In this document: in pieces, positions 15,295 to 25,205 of the stretch
How the letters are laid out: each line of letters opens with the position of its first letter
Position numbering within the stretch: position 1 is the stretch's first letter
From: Lachnoclostridium sp. Marseille-P6806
Lineage (GTDB): Bacteria; Bacillota; Clostridia; Lachnospirales; Lachnospiraceae
DNA: 64,000 nt
Direction: 5' to 3'
Assembly: GCF_900625025.1 (NCBI RefSeq)
Contig: NZ_LR130574.1
Span: 62,001-126,000, forward strand
Notes under the pieces: model-generated
Told to the model about the DNA's origin: nothing
Databases searched by the model: none
The model's input: the letters and a program-made list of their open reading frames with translations, nothing else
Made by a program: the position numbers and the translations under genes

Positions 15295-16827
15295 TCAACC
15301 GCCGAATCTCCTTTTCACGAGCCGGAACAGATAGCGCGCCTCCCGCGTGCGTCCGAACACCGCCAGAAAAAGACCGTTGTACACAAGCGTAATCAGCACG
15401 CCCATGATAAGAAAACGCGGCAGAGTGACATCCGAAACCGCCGGCAGCAGATGAACGCGGATCCGGTAAAGCCCCGCGAGAATCCCGCCCAAAACCGCCG
15501 CGTATTTCAGAGATTCCAGAAAATAATGCGCCGCGCTCCTCCCGAAGCAGACGCGGTATATGATGATCGGCTTCGTGACATTCGCGATCAGACCGGAGAC
15601 GACCGTGCCCACGTAGACCCCTGTCAGACCGATTTTCTGCACAAGCCAGACAGAGAGTGCCAGATTTACAATGCCCTGCACCGCCGCCAGATATTTGTCC
15701 TGCTCAAATACGCCGGCCGCCGTCTTGTAATTGGAGAGCACGATGCGCTCCCCCTTGAAATAAAAATCAAGGAGAATCAGCGCCACCGCCGGAGCCGGGA
15801 GGATCCATGCCCGGCCCAGCCAGAGTCCGCCGACAAAGGGCGTGAGAAGAAGAAAGAAGCCGGCCGCGCAGAAGCCGTAAATCCATGAGGCGAAGAAGCG
15901 GTATACGGAAAAAATCTCAAACTGCTTCTCCCGGCTCTCCGTCGCGATCAGATTCCCAAGGCTCGAGATCACGGAATTGAAGATGATGTTGACGAAGCCC
16001 GCCACCGCCGTAATGACCTGATTGTAGTTGTCCACCATCCCCGAGACGGTGACCTCGATAAAGGACGAAATGATGACGGAGTCCGTCTGGAGCCTCGCCG
16101 CGTCCCCTACCCTGTGCCAGACGAGCGCCCTCGTCTTCGTCCATACCTCGCCTCTCTCCTCCTTCGAGAGCGGGGCCGCGCCCTTTTCCCGAAGATACGG
16201 ATAAAGCCGGTTCAGATAGGCGTTCACGAAAATCTTCTGCACGAGCTGAATCGCCGCGTCTGTGAGGAGATAGAAGTAGAAATTCTTCGTCGTCACCAGA
16301 ACCAGCATCTGCAGCAGCACGGTGACAATCTTCGTGACGGCCGCAATGTTGGTCTGAATATAGTTTTTCTGCTCCGCGTTGACCAGACTGTATTTATAAG
16401 CGACAAAATAGCTGCTGACCGTGTTGAACAGAAAGATAAGATAGTACAGCGTGAGATCCTGCCAGCGGTTGTCTCCCGGATTCCGGATGAATACGGGCAG
16501 GAACGGCGTAAGAAGAAGTCCCATTCCGGCCACCGCAAGCGCGATCACATGATAGGCCCTGCGATACATCCGCATATAGGAGCGGACCTTTTCCCGATCT
16601 CCGCGCGCCACCGGGGCATACAGGCTGTAATTCAGCGCCGTGCCGATCCCCAGCTCCGCCATGTTAAGGAGCGATAATATCCCCGTGTAGAGACCGTTCA
16701 CGCCGTTCAGCGTCGCAGATAAGTTCGAGATGAAAACCTGCTTAAGCAGAAAGCCAAGAATCGCCGTCGTCAGCGTGCCCGCATAGCCGAACGCAATATT
16801 TTTTGCCGCAGATTTTGTTCTTCCCAT
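15295..16827 (-). CDS. polysaccharide flippase (Wzx/MATE-like)
   Basis: 510 residues with about twelve to fourteen membrane helices, opening with AAKNIAFGYAGTLTTAILGF and NGLYTGILSLLNMAELGIGTAL, typical of the polysaccharide_synt/MurJ-like exporter group. It would move undecaprenyl-linked repeat units across the membrane. I use the ATG at 16827 (AGGAA five bases upstream); an alternative ATG at 16857 overlaps the previous stop as ATGA and would add ten residues. It is flanked by the pyruvyl transferase and the GH88/105-like gene. Confidence 0.88.
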   Translation of the reverse strand: MGRTKSAAKNIAFGYAGTLTTAILGFLLKQVFISNLSATLNGVNGLYTGILSLLNMAELGIGTALNYSLYAPVARGDREKVRSYMRMYRRAYHVIALAVAGMGLLLTPFLPVFIRNPGDNRWQDLTLYYLIFLFNTVSSYFVAYKYSLVNAEQKNYIQTNIAAVTKIVTVLLQMLVLVTTKNFYFYLLTDAAIQLVQKIFVNAYLNRLYPYLREKGAAPLSKEERGEVWTKTRALVWHRVGDAARLQTDSVIISSFIEVTVSGMVDNYNQVITAVAGFVNIIFNSVISSLGNLIATESREKQFEIFSVYRFFASWIYGFCAAGFFLLLTPFVGGLWLGRAWILPAPAVALILLDFYFKGERIVLSNYKTAAGVFEQDKYLAAVQGIVNLALSVWLVQKIGLTGVYVGTVVSGLIANVTKPIIIYRVCFGRSAAHYFLESLKYAAVLGGILAGLYRIRVHLLPAVSDVTLPRFLIMGVLITLVYNGLFLAVFGRTREARYLFRLVKRRFGG

Positions 16828-16853
16828 CTGAATTCCTGTCTGGCGTCTCCCGT

Positions 16854-18182
16854 TCATCCCTCTGTTATGCTCCGATACAGCGCCATGACCGCCCGCCCGT
16901 TTTCCAGCGCCCGGCGGCAATAACCGGGCATGATGTCATGGAGGTGCGCACGGATTCCGTTCTCATGTGCAAGGAGCCATTCATAGGCGTCAATGAGCTG
17001 CCGCTCCTCCCGAAGCTCCTGCACCGGCAGAACATAATGCTCCGCCGTGCCGAACAGCTCCTCGGCGATGCCCTGCGCCTTGACGGAGTACCCCAGCACG
17101 AGCGTCGGCACCTCCGACGAATATGCCGCGATCGTCGCATGCGTCCGCGCGCCGATGAAGAAGCGGCACTTTCCGATGATACCCTTGAGATCCCCGGCGT
17201 TTCCGTCCTCCGCCATGACGACCCGTCCGGTGCCCTGAAACATCGCCATCAGGCGGCCGAGAGGGATGCGGTCGTCGCTCCTCTCCCAGACCACATGCGG
17301 AATCAGGGCAACCGTCATATCCGATTCCGCAAGAATATGACGGATCAGAGCCGCGCAGCTCTGCAGCGCCAGTTCCGGATTCTCCGCATAATCCGCCGCC
17401 ATCGGACTGAGATTGATTCCGACCGTCCCGCCCCGGAGGACCGGGCTTCCGGCCGGAACCGCCCGCCCGGCCCGGTTTCCCGCCGGGGAGCCGGGCCCGC
17501 CTCTCTCCTCCCACACAGGGAGCGCTATGGAGAAGCCCTCCGGCAGCACGGCGCGGGGATTCATCGGCAGCGCAAAGGCGGGGTCTGGGATGCGCCGGAG
17601 CTTTGCCTCCGGGATCCCCGCGCCGCGCAGCGCCTCATAGGTTCTTCCCTCCCGCGCGGTGATCAGCGCGTAACGGTGCATATCCTCGATCAGCGCCCGG
17701 CTCTCCTTTGTCTCTCCGGTAAGAAGCGCCGGCTCGATGGAGCAGCCCAGCAGCATCGTCCGCGTCCCCTGCCGGTTCAGCATGGCGTTGGCGAGCTCCA
17801 GATCATTTACCATGGACGGATAGCAGTAGTTGTCCCCCCCGATGGAGACGGCAAGCGCCGGCTTCTCCGCACCCGTAACCGGAAAGAGCCGGTAGCGCAG
17901 GAACGATTCCCGGTCCCTTGTGAGAGCCCGCCAGCCATAATAAAAGATATGGGCGAGACGATGCTCCGCTATGCGGCGTTCCTCGGCAAGCCTCACAAAG
18001 CTGCCGAAGCTACCGAGCGCATAGCGCTGATCCTCCGCTCTGCTGTTCGTCACCAGTGTGACCGGCGGCGGAGCGCCCTGCTCCCGGAGCTGCCGAAGCA
18101 GACTGTCCGCCAGCGCCTCACACCCGTGATTCCCGCTCCCTGCGTGCATACAGAGCGCGATCCCCGTCTTTTTTCCCGTCAT
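16854..18182 (-). CDS. polysaccharide pyruvyl transferase family protein
   Basis: 442 residues. The family pattern is present: GIALCMHAGSGNHGCEALA at the N-terminus, SIGGDNYCYP (about 125), ALITAREGRTYEALRGAG, GINLSPM and, near the end, FIGARTHATIAAYSSEVPTL with the His used in the active site. The family transfers pyruvate from PEP to a sugar as a ketal, giving the polymer a negative charge. A Gly/Pro/Arg-rich insertion (about 235-260) is unusual. The start could also be 18215, where ATGA overlaps the previous gene. Confidence 0.86.
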   Translation of the reverse strand: MTGKKTGIALCMHAGSGNHGCEALADSLLRQLREQGAPPPVTLVTNSRAEDQRYALGSFGSFVRLAEERRIAEHRLAHIFYYGWRALTRDRESFLRYRLFPVTGAEKPALAVSIGGDNYCYPSMVNDLELANAMLNRQGTRTMLLGCSIEPALLTGETKESRALIEDMHRYALITAREGRTYEALRGAGIPEAKLRRIPDPAFALPMNPRAVLPEGFSIALPVWEERGGPGSPAGNRAGRAVPAGSPVLRGGTVGINLSPMAADYAENPELALQSCAALIRHILAESDMTVALIPHVVWERSDDRIPLGRLMAMFQGTGRVVMAEDGNAGDLKGIIGKCRFFIGARTHATIAAYSSEVPTLVLGYSVKAQGIAEELFGTAEHYVLPVQELREERQLIDAYEWLLAHENGIRAHLHDIMPGYCRRALENGRAVMALYRSITEG

Positions 18183-18211
18183 GCCTCGTCTTTCCTTTCC
18201 GCCGGCACGCC

Positions 18212-19231
18212 TCATCCCCGCTTCCAGCGCCCGTATGCCGCATAATACAGCGCCGGCGACAGCCGGAACAGCCGCGTTTTTATCCCGTAGCCTTTCGGCA
18301 GGAAATCCTGTACTCCCGGAACCGCAAGGCATTCCCTTACCGTCTGCCGGAGCGTCTCTGTGGTTTCCGCCTCGTCCATCCGCTCCGCCTCAGCAAGCCG
18401 CGCGAGCTTCCCGGCGATCAGCATAGCCGAAACCGCACGGATCGCCGCAAGGCGCGCCATGCACCGCGAATCTTCCGCAAGATCGCTCCGCTCCTCCCGT
18501 ATCCACCGCCCGGCTGCCTCCCAGCAGCGGAGCTGATCCATGTACTGCGGTGTATAGGGCTTTTGCATCGCCCCCGCGGGATTGCTGTAATAATAATACA
18601 GCCGCGCCTCTGTCCGCACCACCGTTCCCAGCCTCTTTGTGAGCGCGAGGAGAAACAGCATGTCCTCGCCGATCGTATAGCTCCGGCGAAAATGCGTCCT
18701 GCCGATGCACGAGCGCCGGATCAGCTTGCTCCAGATGCGCGTATCGGACGAGAGGATTCCCCGCAGAACAAAATCAGCCCCCGTCATGATTTCCGTCCTC
18801 ACGGGGTCAAAGAAAGCGCCCGGCGGCACACTGCCCGCCTCCGGCTCCGCCGCCGCGATGTCCGAGGGCTCCGCAAAGGGCAGAAACGAGCAGCCCGCCA
18901 TATCCGCGCGATAGGTTCTGATGAGCGCCAGCAGAACGCCCAGCATATTCGGCGCGATTCTGTCGTCGGCATCAAGAAATGAGACAAACTCCCCCTGCGC
19001 CTCGGAAAGTCCGGCGTTCCGCGCCTCGGAAACACCGCGCTGCTCCTGCGTCAGCAGACGGATGCGGGGGTCCTGTCCGCAGTAGCTCTGCGCCAGCTTC
19101 ACCGAGCCGTCCGCGGAGCCGTCGTTCACAAGGATCAGCTCCCAGTCGGTCTCTGTCTGCACGAGGACGCTCTCGATGCAGGCCGTCAGCGTTTTCTGCG
19201 CGTTATGAAAGGGGGTGATAATACTGATCAT
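18212..19231 (-). CDS. GT2 glycosyltransferase
   Basis: 339 residues with the GT-A fold start SIITPFHNAQKTLTACIESV, the nucleotide-binding LVNDGSADGS and the metal-binding FLDADDR (about 86-92), then a C-terminal helical region of about 200 residues with no recognised domain. The ATG follows GGGAGG at seven bases. It would transfer one sugar of the repeat unit from a nucleotide sugar at the inner membrane face. Donor and linkage cannot be told. Confidence 0.9.
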   Translation of the reverse strand: MISIITPFHNAQKTLTACIESVLVQTETDWELILVNDGSADGSVKLAQSYCGQDPRIRLLTQEQRGVSEARNAGLSEAQGEFVSFLDADDRIAPNMLGVLLALIRTYRADMAGCSFLPFAEPSDIAAAEPEAGSVPPGAFFDPVRTEIMTGADFVLRGILSSDTRIWSKLIRRSCIGRTHFRRSYTIGEDMLFLLALTKRLGTVVRTEARLYYYYSNPAGAMQKPYTPQYMDQLRCWEAAGRWIREERSDLAEDSRCMARLAAIRAVSAMLIAGKLARLAEAERMDEAETTETLRQTVRECLAVPGVQDFLPKGYGIKTRLFRLSPALYYAAYGRWKRG

Positions 19232-19272
19232 CGCGATTCCTCCCGTGGTTTCTCCCGTATGAAAGCGCTCTG

Positions 19273-20391
19273 TCAGGCCTTTGCCTGCCACAGAAAGATG
19301 CGGCGGATGATGCGGACGCGAAGCGGCGAGGGCCGTCTCATCAAGAGTGCCAGCAGACGGTTCGCAGGCTCTCTCACCGCGCGCGGGCCGCCGATCGCGG
19401 CAAGAAGCGCCTCGGAATGATTCTCCCCGCAGAGCGCGCGGATGCGTGAAACGGCTTCTCCGGCGGAGATATCCGTCCGGCGCAGCTCGTTTTTCAAAAG
19501 AAGAAGAAACAGAAAGGCAAATTCCCGGTCTGCCATCGCCTCCGCCTCCGGAACGGCAAAATCCCGCAGCACGCGCCGGATCACAGCATCCAGCGCCCGG
19601 ATATTCTCACAGAGCCTCGGATCATAGCGATGCACCATGGACTCCCTGCGGAAGCGGTAGTGATAGTCGTAATGTCCGGGGAGGATCACGACGCGGCCGG
19701 CGGACAGCAGAACCGGGAGCATAATGTTCACATCCTCCCCCATACGGATCGCCGGGTTGCAGTAGGGGAGCCCCTCCGTAAGAAGCTCCCTCGGAACGAG
19801 CTTCATACAGCGCGAAAGAATCACGGCGCGCCGTTCACAGCCGATGACCCGCCTGCGGATCTCTTTCTCAAGCCGTTCTCCCGTATACACGCCCGGAGCG
19901 GCTCCGTGCCCCTTTCTCTCCGCCCGGTTCTCCCACTCCCTCTCGATCAAATAGGAGCAGCAGACAAGCTGCCGTGTCAAAAGGCCCGGCTGCGCTTCCT
20001 CCGCCGCCGTCCCCGCGCAGACGAGCGCCTCGATCATCTCCGGCTCGATCCAGTCGTCGCCGTCCACAAAGCAGATCCAGTCCTCCGCCGCCTCGCGAAG
20101 TCCTCTCTGCCATGCGGCCATCAGCCCGCCGTTTGTCTGATGCACCGCATGAACATTCGCAAAGTCCGCCGCATAGCGGTCACAGATGCCGGCGCTCCCG
20201 TCCGCGGAGCCGTCGTCGATGAGATAGACCGACAGCCGTTTCCAGCTCTGCGCCAGAATGCTGTCGACGCAGCAGGGCAGATCCGCCGCATTATTATAGA
20301 CCGGTACGATAACAGCGACGGAAAACTCCGCCGCTGCCCCTCTCGCTGTCTCATCCTCTTTCCGCTCCGGCTCTGCCGAGACATTTCTCAT
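19273..20391 (-). CDS. GT2 glycosyltransferase
   Basis: 372 residues: a short charged leader, then VAVIVPVYNNAADLPCCVDS, LIDDGSADGS and FVDGDDWIEPEM, the GT2 donor and metal sites. The C-terminal part is helical and Arg-rich. I use the ATG at 20391 with GGAGA ahead; this overlaps the upstream GT4 gene by 41 bases, which fits translational coupling. Donor and acceptor are unknown. Confidence 0.9.
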   Translation of the reverse strand: MRNVSAEPERKEDETARGAAAEFSVAVIVPVYNNAADLPCCVDSILAQSWKRLSVYLIDDGSADGSAGICDRYAADFANVHAVHQTNGGLMAAWQRGLREAAEDWICFVDGDDWIEPEMIEALVCAGTAAEEAQPGLLTRQLVCCSYLIEREWENRAERKGHGAAPGVYTGERLEKEIRRRVIGCERRAVILSRCMKLVPRELLTEGLPYCNPAIRMGEDVNIMLPVLLSAGRVVILPGHYDYHYRFRRESMVHRYDPRLCENIRALDAVIRRVLRDFAVPEAEAMADREFAFLFLLLLKNELRRTDISAGEAVSRIRALCGENHSEALLAAIGGPRAVREPANRLLALLMRRPSPLRVRIIRRIFLWQAKA

Positions 20392-21433
20392 AGATTCTCT
20401 CCAACTCCTCAATATGGCGCTCCAGACTGTAATCGCGCCGCGCCGCCGCAAGGGACGCCGCACCGGCTGCCTCTCTCTCTTCCTCGTGCGTGAGGTAGCG
20501 GATGATGCCCTCCGCCATGCCGGCCGCGTCGCCCGGCTCATAGAGGCGGCCGTTCACACCGTCCTCGATCAGACGGGGAATTCCTCCTGTGCGGGAAGCA
20601 ACAGCCGGAACGGCATAGCCCATCGCCTCCAGAATCGACATGGGCATCGCCTCGCTGTACGACGGCAGAAGAAACACCGCCGTGCCGTGCATGACGCGAT
20701 CCTTCTCCTCGCCGCGGATCCAGCCGGGGAACCGCACATTTTTCTCCCGCAGCTTCTCCGGGAGTCCCGCCCGGACAGCCTCCGTCTCTCCCACGCCGCA
20801 GAGCACAAAGCGCGCGTCCGGCACCGCCTCGCAGACCCGGGCGATAATCTCCGGCATGTCCCGGCTCCCTTTCATCGGATTGATGAGCCCCAGAAAGGTG
20901 ACCTGCTTACTGACGCGGCTCTCCGGCGTCGGCCCGTCCGTCCGGATCGCGGTGTAATTATGGAGCACCTCGATCTTTTCTTCTGGGACAATCGCAAGAA
21001 AGCGCTCCTTCCATGCCTCGGTCAGGGTAAGGATCACCGCGCATTCCCCGTAGACCCGTTTCACCTGACGCTTCTTGAAGCGTCCCGCCCGGGTATAGAA
21101 GCGGTCAAATTCGGACCCGTGGATATGATTCACCACCGGGATCCCGCGCCGCGCACAGGCGTCGATGATCGGAAGCTTCCGCCAGAAGCTCGGACCGAAA
21201 GAAGAATGCACATGCACCAGAGCCGGCGGATCGCTGCGAAGAAGCCGCCGAAACGCAAGATACCCCCGGAGCGCTTTCCGGAGCTTCGTCCACTTCGAGC
21301 CGTCGCAGTAGGTCTCGATATAGGTGACGTCGTAATCCTCCTCGAGGCGGCTTCCGTAATAGGCGGAAATCACGGCCGTCATTCCGCCCTTTACGTCGCG
21401 CTGTGTAACGATCATGCAGATATGCGTTTTCAT
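20351..21433 (-). CDS. GT4 glycosyltransferase
   Basis: 360 residues in two Rossmann halves. The N-terminal half has ICMIVTQRDVKGGMTAVISA and HVHSSFGPSFWRK, and the C-terminal half TFLGLINPMKGSRDMPE, FLLPSYSEAMPMSILEAMGY (the donor-binding EX7E region) and PRLIEDGVNGRLYE. It transfers a sugar from a nucleotide donor with retention. Its ATG overlaps the stop of the initiating sugar transferase (ATGA), so it is a good candidate for adding the second sugar to the lipid carrier. Confidence 0.92.
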   Translation of the reverse strand: MKTHICMIVTQRDVKGGMTAVISAYYGSRLEEDYDVTYIETYCDGSKWTKLRKALRGYLAFRRLLRSDPPALVHVHSSFGPSFWRKLPIIDACARRGIPVVNHIHGSEFDRFYTRAGRFKKRQVKRVYGECAVILTLTEAWKERFLAIVPEEKIEVLHNYTAIRTDGPTPESRVSKQVTFLGLINPMKGSRDMPEIIARVCEAVPDARFVLCGVGETEAVRAGLPEKLREKNVRFPGWIRGEEKDRVMHGTAVFLLPSYSEAMPMSILEAMGYAVPAVASRTGGIPRLIEDGVNGRLYEPGDAAGMAEGIIRYLTHEEEREAAGAASLAAARRDYSLERHIEELERIYEKCLGRAGAERG

Positions 21434-22854
21434 TTTGCTCCCTTATGAAACAGCACGACGCCCACGGTCTGCAGAAGAATCTTGATATCCAGCGCGAGGC
21501 TCCAGTTGTCGATATACTGGAGATCAAGACGCACCACCTCGTCAAAATCCGTGATGTCCGACCGGCCGCTCACCTGCCAGAGCCCGGTGAGACCCGGCGT
21601 CATGGAAATGCGCCGGCGGTAATGCTCATTGTACTGCTCGAACTCTTTCTCTGTCGGCGGCCGCGTTCCCACAAGGCTCATGTCGCCCTTCAGCACATTC
21701 AGAAACTGCGGAAACTCGTCGAGACTGGTCCGGCGCAGGAAGCGCCCGACCCTCGTGATCCGCGGATCATTTTCCATCTTGAACATAAGACCGTTCATCT
21801 CATTGCTGCCCTGCAGCTCCCGAAGCCGCTCCTCCGCGTCCCGATACATCGAGCGGAACTTATATATCCGGAAGCGGCGCCCGTTTTTTCCGACGCGAAG
21901 CTGGGAAAAGAACACCGGCCCGGGCGAGTCAATGAGGATCGCCGGGGCAAGAAACAGCGTGATGATCCCCATGAGCAGAACACCGATCAGCCCACCCAGA
22001 ATATCCATCGCCCGCTTGCACAGAAGCCGCTTGCTGCTGTACCGGAAGCGAGTATAGGAAATGACGGAGTAATCCCCGAACATGTCCACCTTTCCCGCAG
22101 TTCCCTCCAGATCGGGGAGCTCGAGATTGTAATGCACGGTGACGCCCATCTCCTCAAAGCCCGCGATGATCCCATGCATCCGATATTGCGAGATCTCCGG
22201 TGTATTGATGAACACCTCGTCGAACGGGACCGTCGTCATGAGCTCCGTGAGATTCTGCAGCCCCATGAATACCGGAATCCCGAAAATATCCTCTTTCATC
22301 TCCGTGGCCGCCTGGCCGGGTTCCGCGAGCACCGCCCCGATCACCTCAAGACCGGCGTCCGCCTCCCGCCGGAGGCGGATGATCGTGCTCTCCATCTGCT
22401 CCGCTCCGGCAATGACGAGCACCTTTGTCACCAGCAGCTCCGCCCGCATCGCCCTGCGGAGAATTTCCTTATATATGCAGTGCACCGTCAGCAGGGCCGC
22501 GCCGTCGATGGCAAAAAACCACAAAAATACAGTCCGGGAAATATAGAGCGAAAGCCTTGCCATGAACACGAACACCACGGCGATCAGCAGAATCACCGCG
22601 TTGAATTTCAGCACCGCCGTCAGCTCCCGGAAATATCCCCGCTTCAGATAATCATGATTCCAGTCGAGGAAAAAGCTGTACACCGACGCCCCCATCAGAA
22701 ACACCGCGAGAATGAGATAATGGATCCGGGAACTCGCCATATCATTATTGTTGCCGTAGCGTATCCATGTCGCGATGAGGTAGCTCACCGTGATGCAGAC
22801 CATGTCGAGAAACCACAGACTGTATGTGCGGAATACATTTTTGTTCTGATTCAT
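21430..22854 (-). CDS. polyprenyl-phosphate sugar-1-phosphate transferase (initiating enzyme)
   Basis: 474 residues. Four to five N-terminal membrane helices, a Rossmann-like middle domain (about 135-260), a further helix at about 285-310 and the bacterial sugar transferase domain: FFSQLRVGKNGRRFRIYKFR, LRRTSLDEFPQFLNVLKGDM, SLVGTRPPTEKE and TPGLTGLWQVSGRSD. It loads a sugar phosphate on undecaprenyl phosphate and so starts the repeat unit. The start at 22854 follows GGTGAT; upstream in-frame codons are repeat DNA. Between it and the preceding gene lies a complete hairpin repeat. Confidence 0.94.
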   Translation of the reverse strand: MNQNKNVFRTYSLWFLDMVCITVSYLIATWIRYGNNNDMASSRIHYLILAVFLMGASVYSFFLDWNHDYLKRGYFRELTAVLKFNAVILLIAVVFVFMARLSLYISRTVFLWFFAIDGAALLTVHCIYKEILRRAMRAELLVTKVLVIAGAEQMESTIIRLRREADAGLEVIGAVLAEPGQAATEMKEDIFGIPVFMGLQNLTELMTTVPFDEVFINTPEISQYRMHGIIAGFEEMGVTVHYNLELPDLEGTAGKVDMFGDYSVISYTRFRYSSKRLLCKRAMDILGGLIGVLLMGIITLFLAPAILIDSPGPVFFSQLRVGKNGRRFRIYKFRSMYRDAEERLRELQGSNEMNGLMFKMENDPRITRVGRFLRRTSLDEFPQFLNVLKGDMSLVGTRPPTEKEFEQYNEHYRRRISMTPGLTGLWQVSGRSDITDFDEVVRLDLQYIDNWSLALDIKILLQTVGVVLFHKGAK

Positions 22855-22862
22855 GAAAATCA

Positions 22863-22996
22863 CCATTCCGAAGCACTTTATGCGAGGCACACACCGCAAG
22901 ATCCGCGCAGGCGGTTTGCGGATGCGATGGGGGCGATTCGGGCTTCGGCACAAATCGCCGTGTGAAAATCAACGCATCCTCGTGATGTTTCACACC
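22863..22996 (-). repeat. start-codon-linked hairpin repeat, complete but diverged copy 3
   Basis: Read toward the sugar transferase gene it has all the parts: an imperfect palindrome GTGTGAAAcATCA... (22960-22995), arms GGCGATTTG and CGAATCGCC around GCCGAAGCC, arms CCGCAA and TTGCGG around the CGCCTGCGCG core, and a final ATGCGAGGCA / TTCCGAAGC hairpin ending nine bases before the ATG. Two A-T pairs of the second stem in copies 4 and 7 are G-C here on both sides. The upstream gene ends 36 bases before it. Confidence 0.8.
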
Positions 22997-23031
22997 ATTC
23001 CTCCGCGCAGAATGGCCGCGCCTCCGCCCCG

Positions 23032-25182
23032 TCAGCCGCCCCTGCCTGCCGCGGGAGCCGTCCTCTCCTCCCCCAGGAGCCCGGGAAGATACGAGGCCAG
23101 AAGCGGCAGCGCGATGTTGCGCCCGAGATAAATCGAGACGACATGCGCCTCAATCAAAGTATACAGCACAAGACAGCTCACCAGCATGTACGCCGCAGCG
23201 TCGCGGCGCAGACGGATCTGTCGGAGCCATTCGAATACGAGCTGGGTCAGCAGAATCATCGGGATCACGCCGTACCAGTAAACGACTCTCAGCCACCCCA
23301 GATCAAAATAGGACGTATTGGCGCGGTCCGAAAACCAGTACCATGTCGCGAGCGTCCCCGAGAAAAAGGTCGTGCCCCACAGCGAGGCGACGCGGCCCGT
23401 CAGCACATGGCCGTCGAGCCAGTGAATCAGGGGAATTTTCGTCCCCCAGACGGCTGCCGCCGCAAGGAGGACAAGCCCTGCCGCAAAGACGGCCCCGGTC
23501 ACCCGGTACACCGCGTCCCGTGCGCGGAGGCGCTTCCTGTAATGAAACGCCATGGACATCGCGATCGCAAGAAACGCCGTTCCCGCCGCCGCCGCGGAGC
23601 GGCACAGCCGCCAGAGCACAAAATGCAGGACAAGGAGCGCGGCGTAATGCTGCCAGCGCAGCCTGTTCTCCCACAAATAAAGGCCGAGGATCAGGAGCAT
23701 CGTCAGCATGCAGTGCGCAGCGTTCGGATTTCCCATACCGAAGCAGTACCGCAGATCCGTCCCCGTCCCGTCAAAATCCTGAACCCGGTACAGATCGCCG
23801 AAGATCCCCGCCGCCGCGAGAACCGCCAGCGCAAGGCAGCCCGCAAGCGTGACGAAAAAGGAATACTTCATCACCCGCCGGTGATCCTCACCCCGAAGCG
23901 CCGCAAGCAGGACGGCGGCGCGGAGAAGCTCATTTCTTCCCGCGCAGCGCCATGAAATCACGCCGAGAACACACGCGGAGAGGAAGAACACCAGCTCCCG
24001 CCGCGTGAATTTTTCCGAAGCCGCCTTGATCAGAAAGAGAAGAAAGGTGACGCGGAAAATCTGCCCCGGATACGGCACCGTCGCGTTGCTCTTATCCCAG
24101 ATCACAAGAAGCAGCTCGATGGTGAGCGCCGTCCAGAACGCAGATTCTGCCGGAATGCGGAGCAGGGCCCGCAGCGGCTGCAGCACGGCGTTCATCCGGT
24201 CCGCCGCTATTTTGACCGGTTTGGTCAAAAGGTAGACGGCCGTGTCCGCACGGCGCTTCCGCTCCGCCCGTCTCTCCTCCCGGAGCGCGTGCCGGTAGCG
24301 CCGCGCCGCATCCGGAATCCCGAGATCCGCGGGGAGCTCCTCCTCCGGCAGATGGTTCGCCGCGAGCCTTGCCAGAAGATAATCAGCAAAGCGCCGCCCC
24401 CGCTCCGGGACGTCCGCCGCTCCGGAAACCGGCATATAGCGCCGGTAAATATACAGCAGCTCACGGATGTTTACCGTCTCGTCGTCCCGCACACTCTCCG
24501 TGAGCTGATCTCCGGAGAGGCCGATGGTGACCCACGGCTCGGGGGAGCAGGCAAAATGCGGATTTCCCTGCAGGAGCCGCAGATAATATTCCTCATCCAC
24601 AAGCCACGTGAGCTCCGGGTCATAGCGGCAGGCGGACGGCGCGCTCCGCCGCACCAGCACCGCGCTCGGCGCACCGATGGTATTGCCGAGAAACAGATTT
24701 CTCCAATCCTTACGAAGCAGCGCCTCGTCCTCCGCCGAGATGCCGCGCGGCGTCCTGTGCAGCGTACCGTCCGAAGCAAAGAAAGCCTGATATGTCCCAC
24801 AAAACGCGAGATCCGCCTCCGGATGGCTCTCAAGAAGCTCCACCAGAGAGCCGAGGCTCCCCTCATCCGAAAACCAGTCGTCATGGTGCATGAGCTTCAC
24901 ATATTCGCCCTGCGCGAGCGACAGCGCCCGGTTCCAGTTCCGAACCGCTCCCAGTCCCGGAGTATTGCGGAAATAGCGGAGCAGAACGCTTCCCGGCCCC
25001 TCCCCGCAGCGTCCGGAGCGGCGGGCGGCCTCCCGGACGGCGCGCTCGACGGCGTCACTCCCCGAGTCATCCGTCACAATGAGCTCAAAGTCCGTATAAC
25101 GCTGCGAAAAAACAGATTCCAGCAGCCGTTTGATTCCCTCCGGATTCTCATACGCCGGAATACAGATTGACAGCTTGGGCAT
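23032..25182 (-). CDS. fusion of GT2 glycosyltransferase and Wzy-like membrane polymerase
   Basis: 716 residues in two parts. Residues 1-310: GT2, with LSICIPAYENPEGIKRLLES, VTDDSGSD and LMHHDDWF, then a helical tail. Residues about 375-710: ten or so hydrophobic helices with a long loop containing WLDGHVLTGR (near 600), which resembles the periplasmic loop of O-antigen ligase/polymerase proteins, and GNPNAAHCM. The N-terminal part would add a sugar inside; the C-terminal part would join repeat units outside. The ATG at 25182 has GGGAG six bases upstream. No stop or frameshift separates the parts. The polymerase call rests on topology, not on a clear signature. Confidence 0.78.
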   Translation of the reverse strand: MPKLSICIPAYENPEGIKRLLESVFSQRYTDFELIVTDDSGSDAVERAVREAARRSGRCGEGPGSVLLRYFRNTPGLGAVRNWNRALSLAQGEYVKLMHHDDWFSDEGSLGSLVELLESHPEADLAFCGTYQAFFASDGTLHRTPRGISAEDEALLRKDWRNLFLGNTIGAPSAVLVRRSAPSACRYDPELTWLVDEEYYLRLLQGNPHFACSPEPWVTIGLSGDQLTESVRDDETVNIRELLYIYRRYMPVSGAADVPERGRRFADYLLARLAANHLPEEELPADLGIPDAARRYRHALREERRAERKRRADTAVYLLTKPVKIAADRMNAVLQPLRALLRIPAESAFWTALTIELLLVIWDKSNATVPYPGQIFRVTFLLFLIKAASEKFTRRELVFFLSACVLGVISWRCAGRNELLRAAVLLAALRGEDHRRVMKYSFFVTLAGCLALAVLAAAGIFGDLYRVQDFDGTGTDLRYCFGMGNPNAAHCMLTMLLILGLYLWENRLRWQHYAALLVLHFVLWRLCRSAAAAGTAFLAIAMSMAFHYRKRLRARDAVYRVTGAVFAAGLVLLAAAAVWGTKIPLIHWLDGHVLTGRVASLWGTTFFSGTLATWYWFSDRANTSYFDLGWLRVVYWYGVIPMILLTQLVFEWLRQIRLRRDAAAYMLVSCLVLYTLIEAHVVSIYLGRNIALPLLASYLPGLLGEERTAPAAGRGG

Positions 25183-25205
25183 AGCCTGCTCCCTCAGTTG
25201 CTCTC

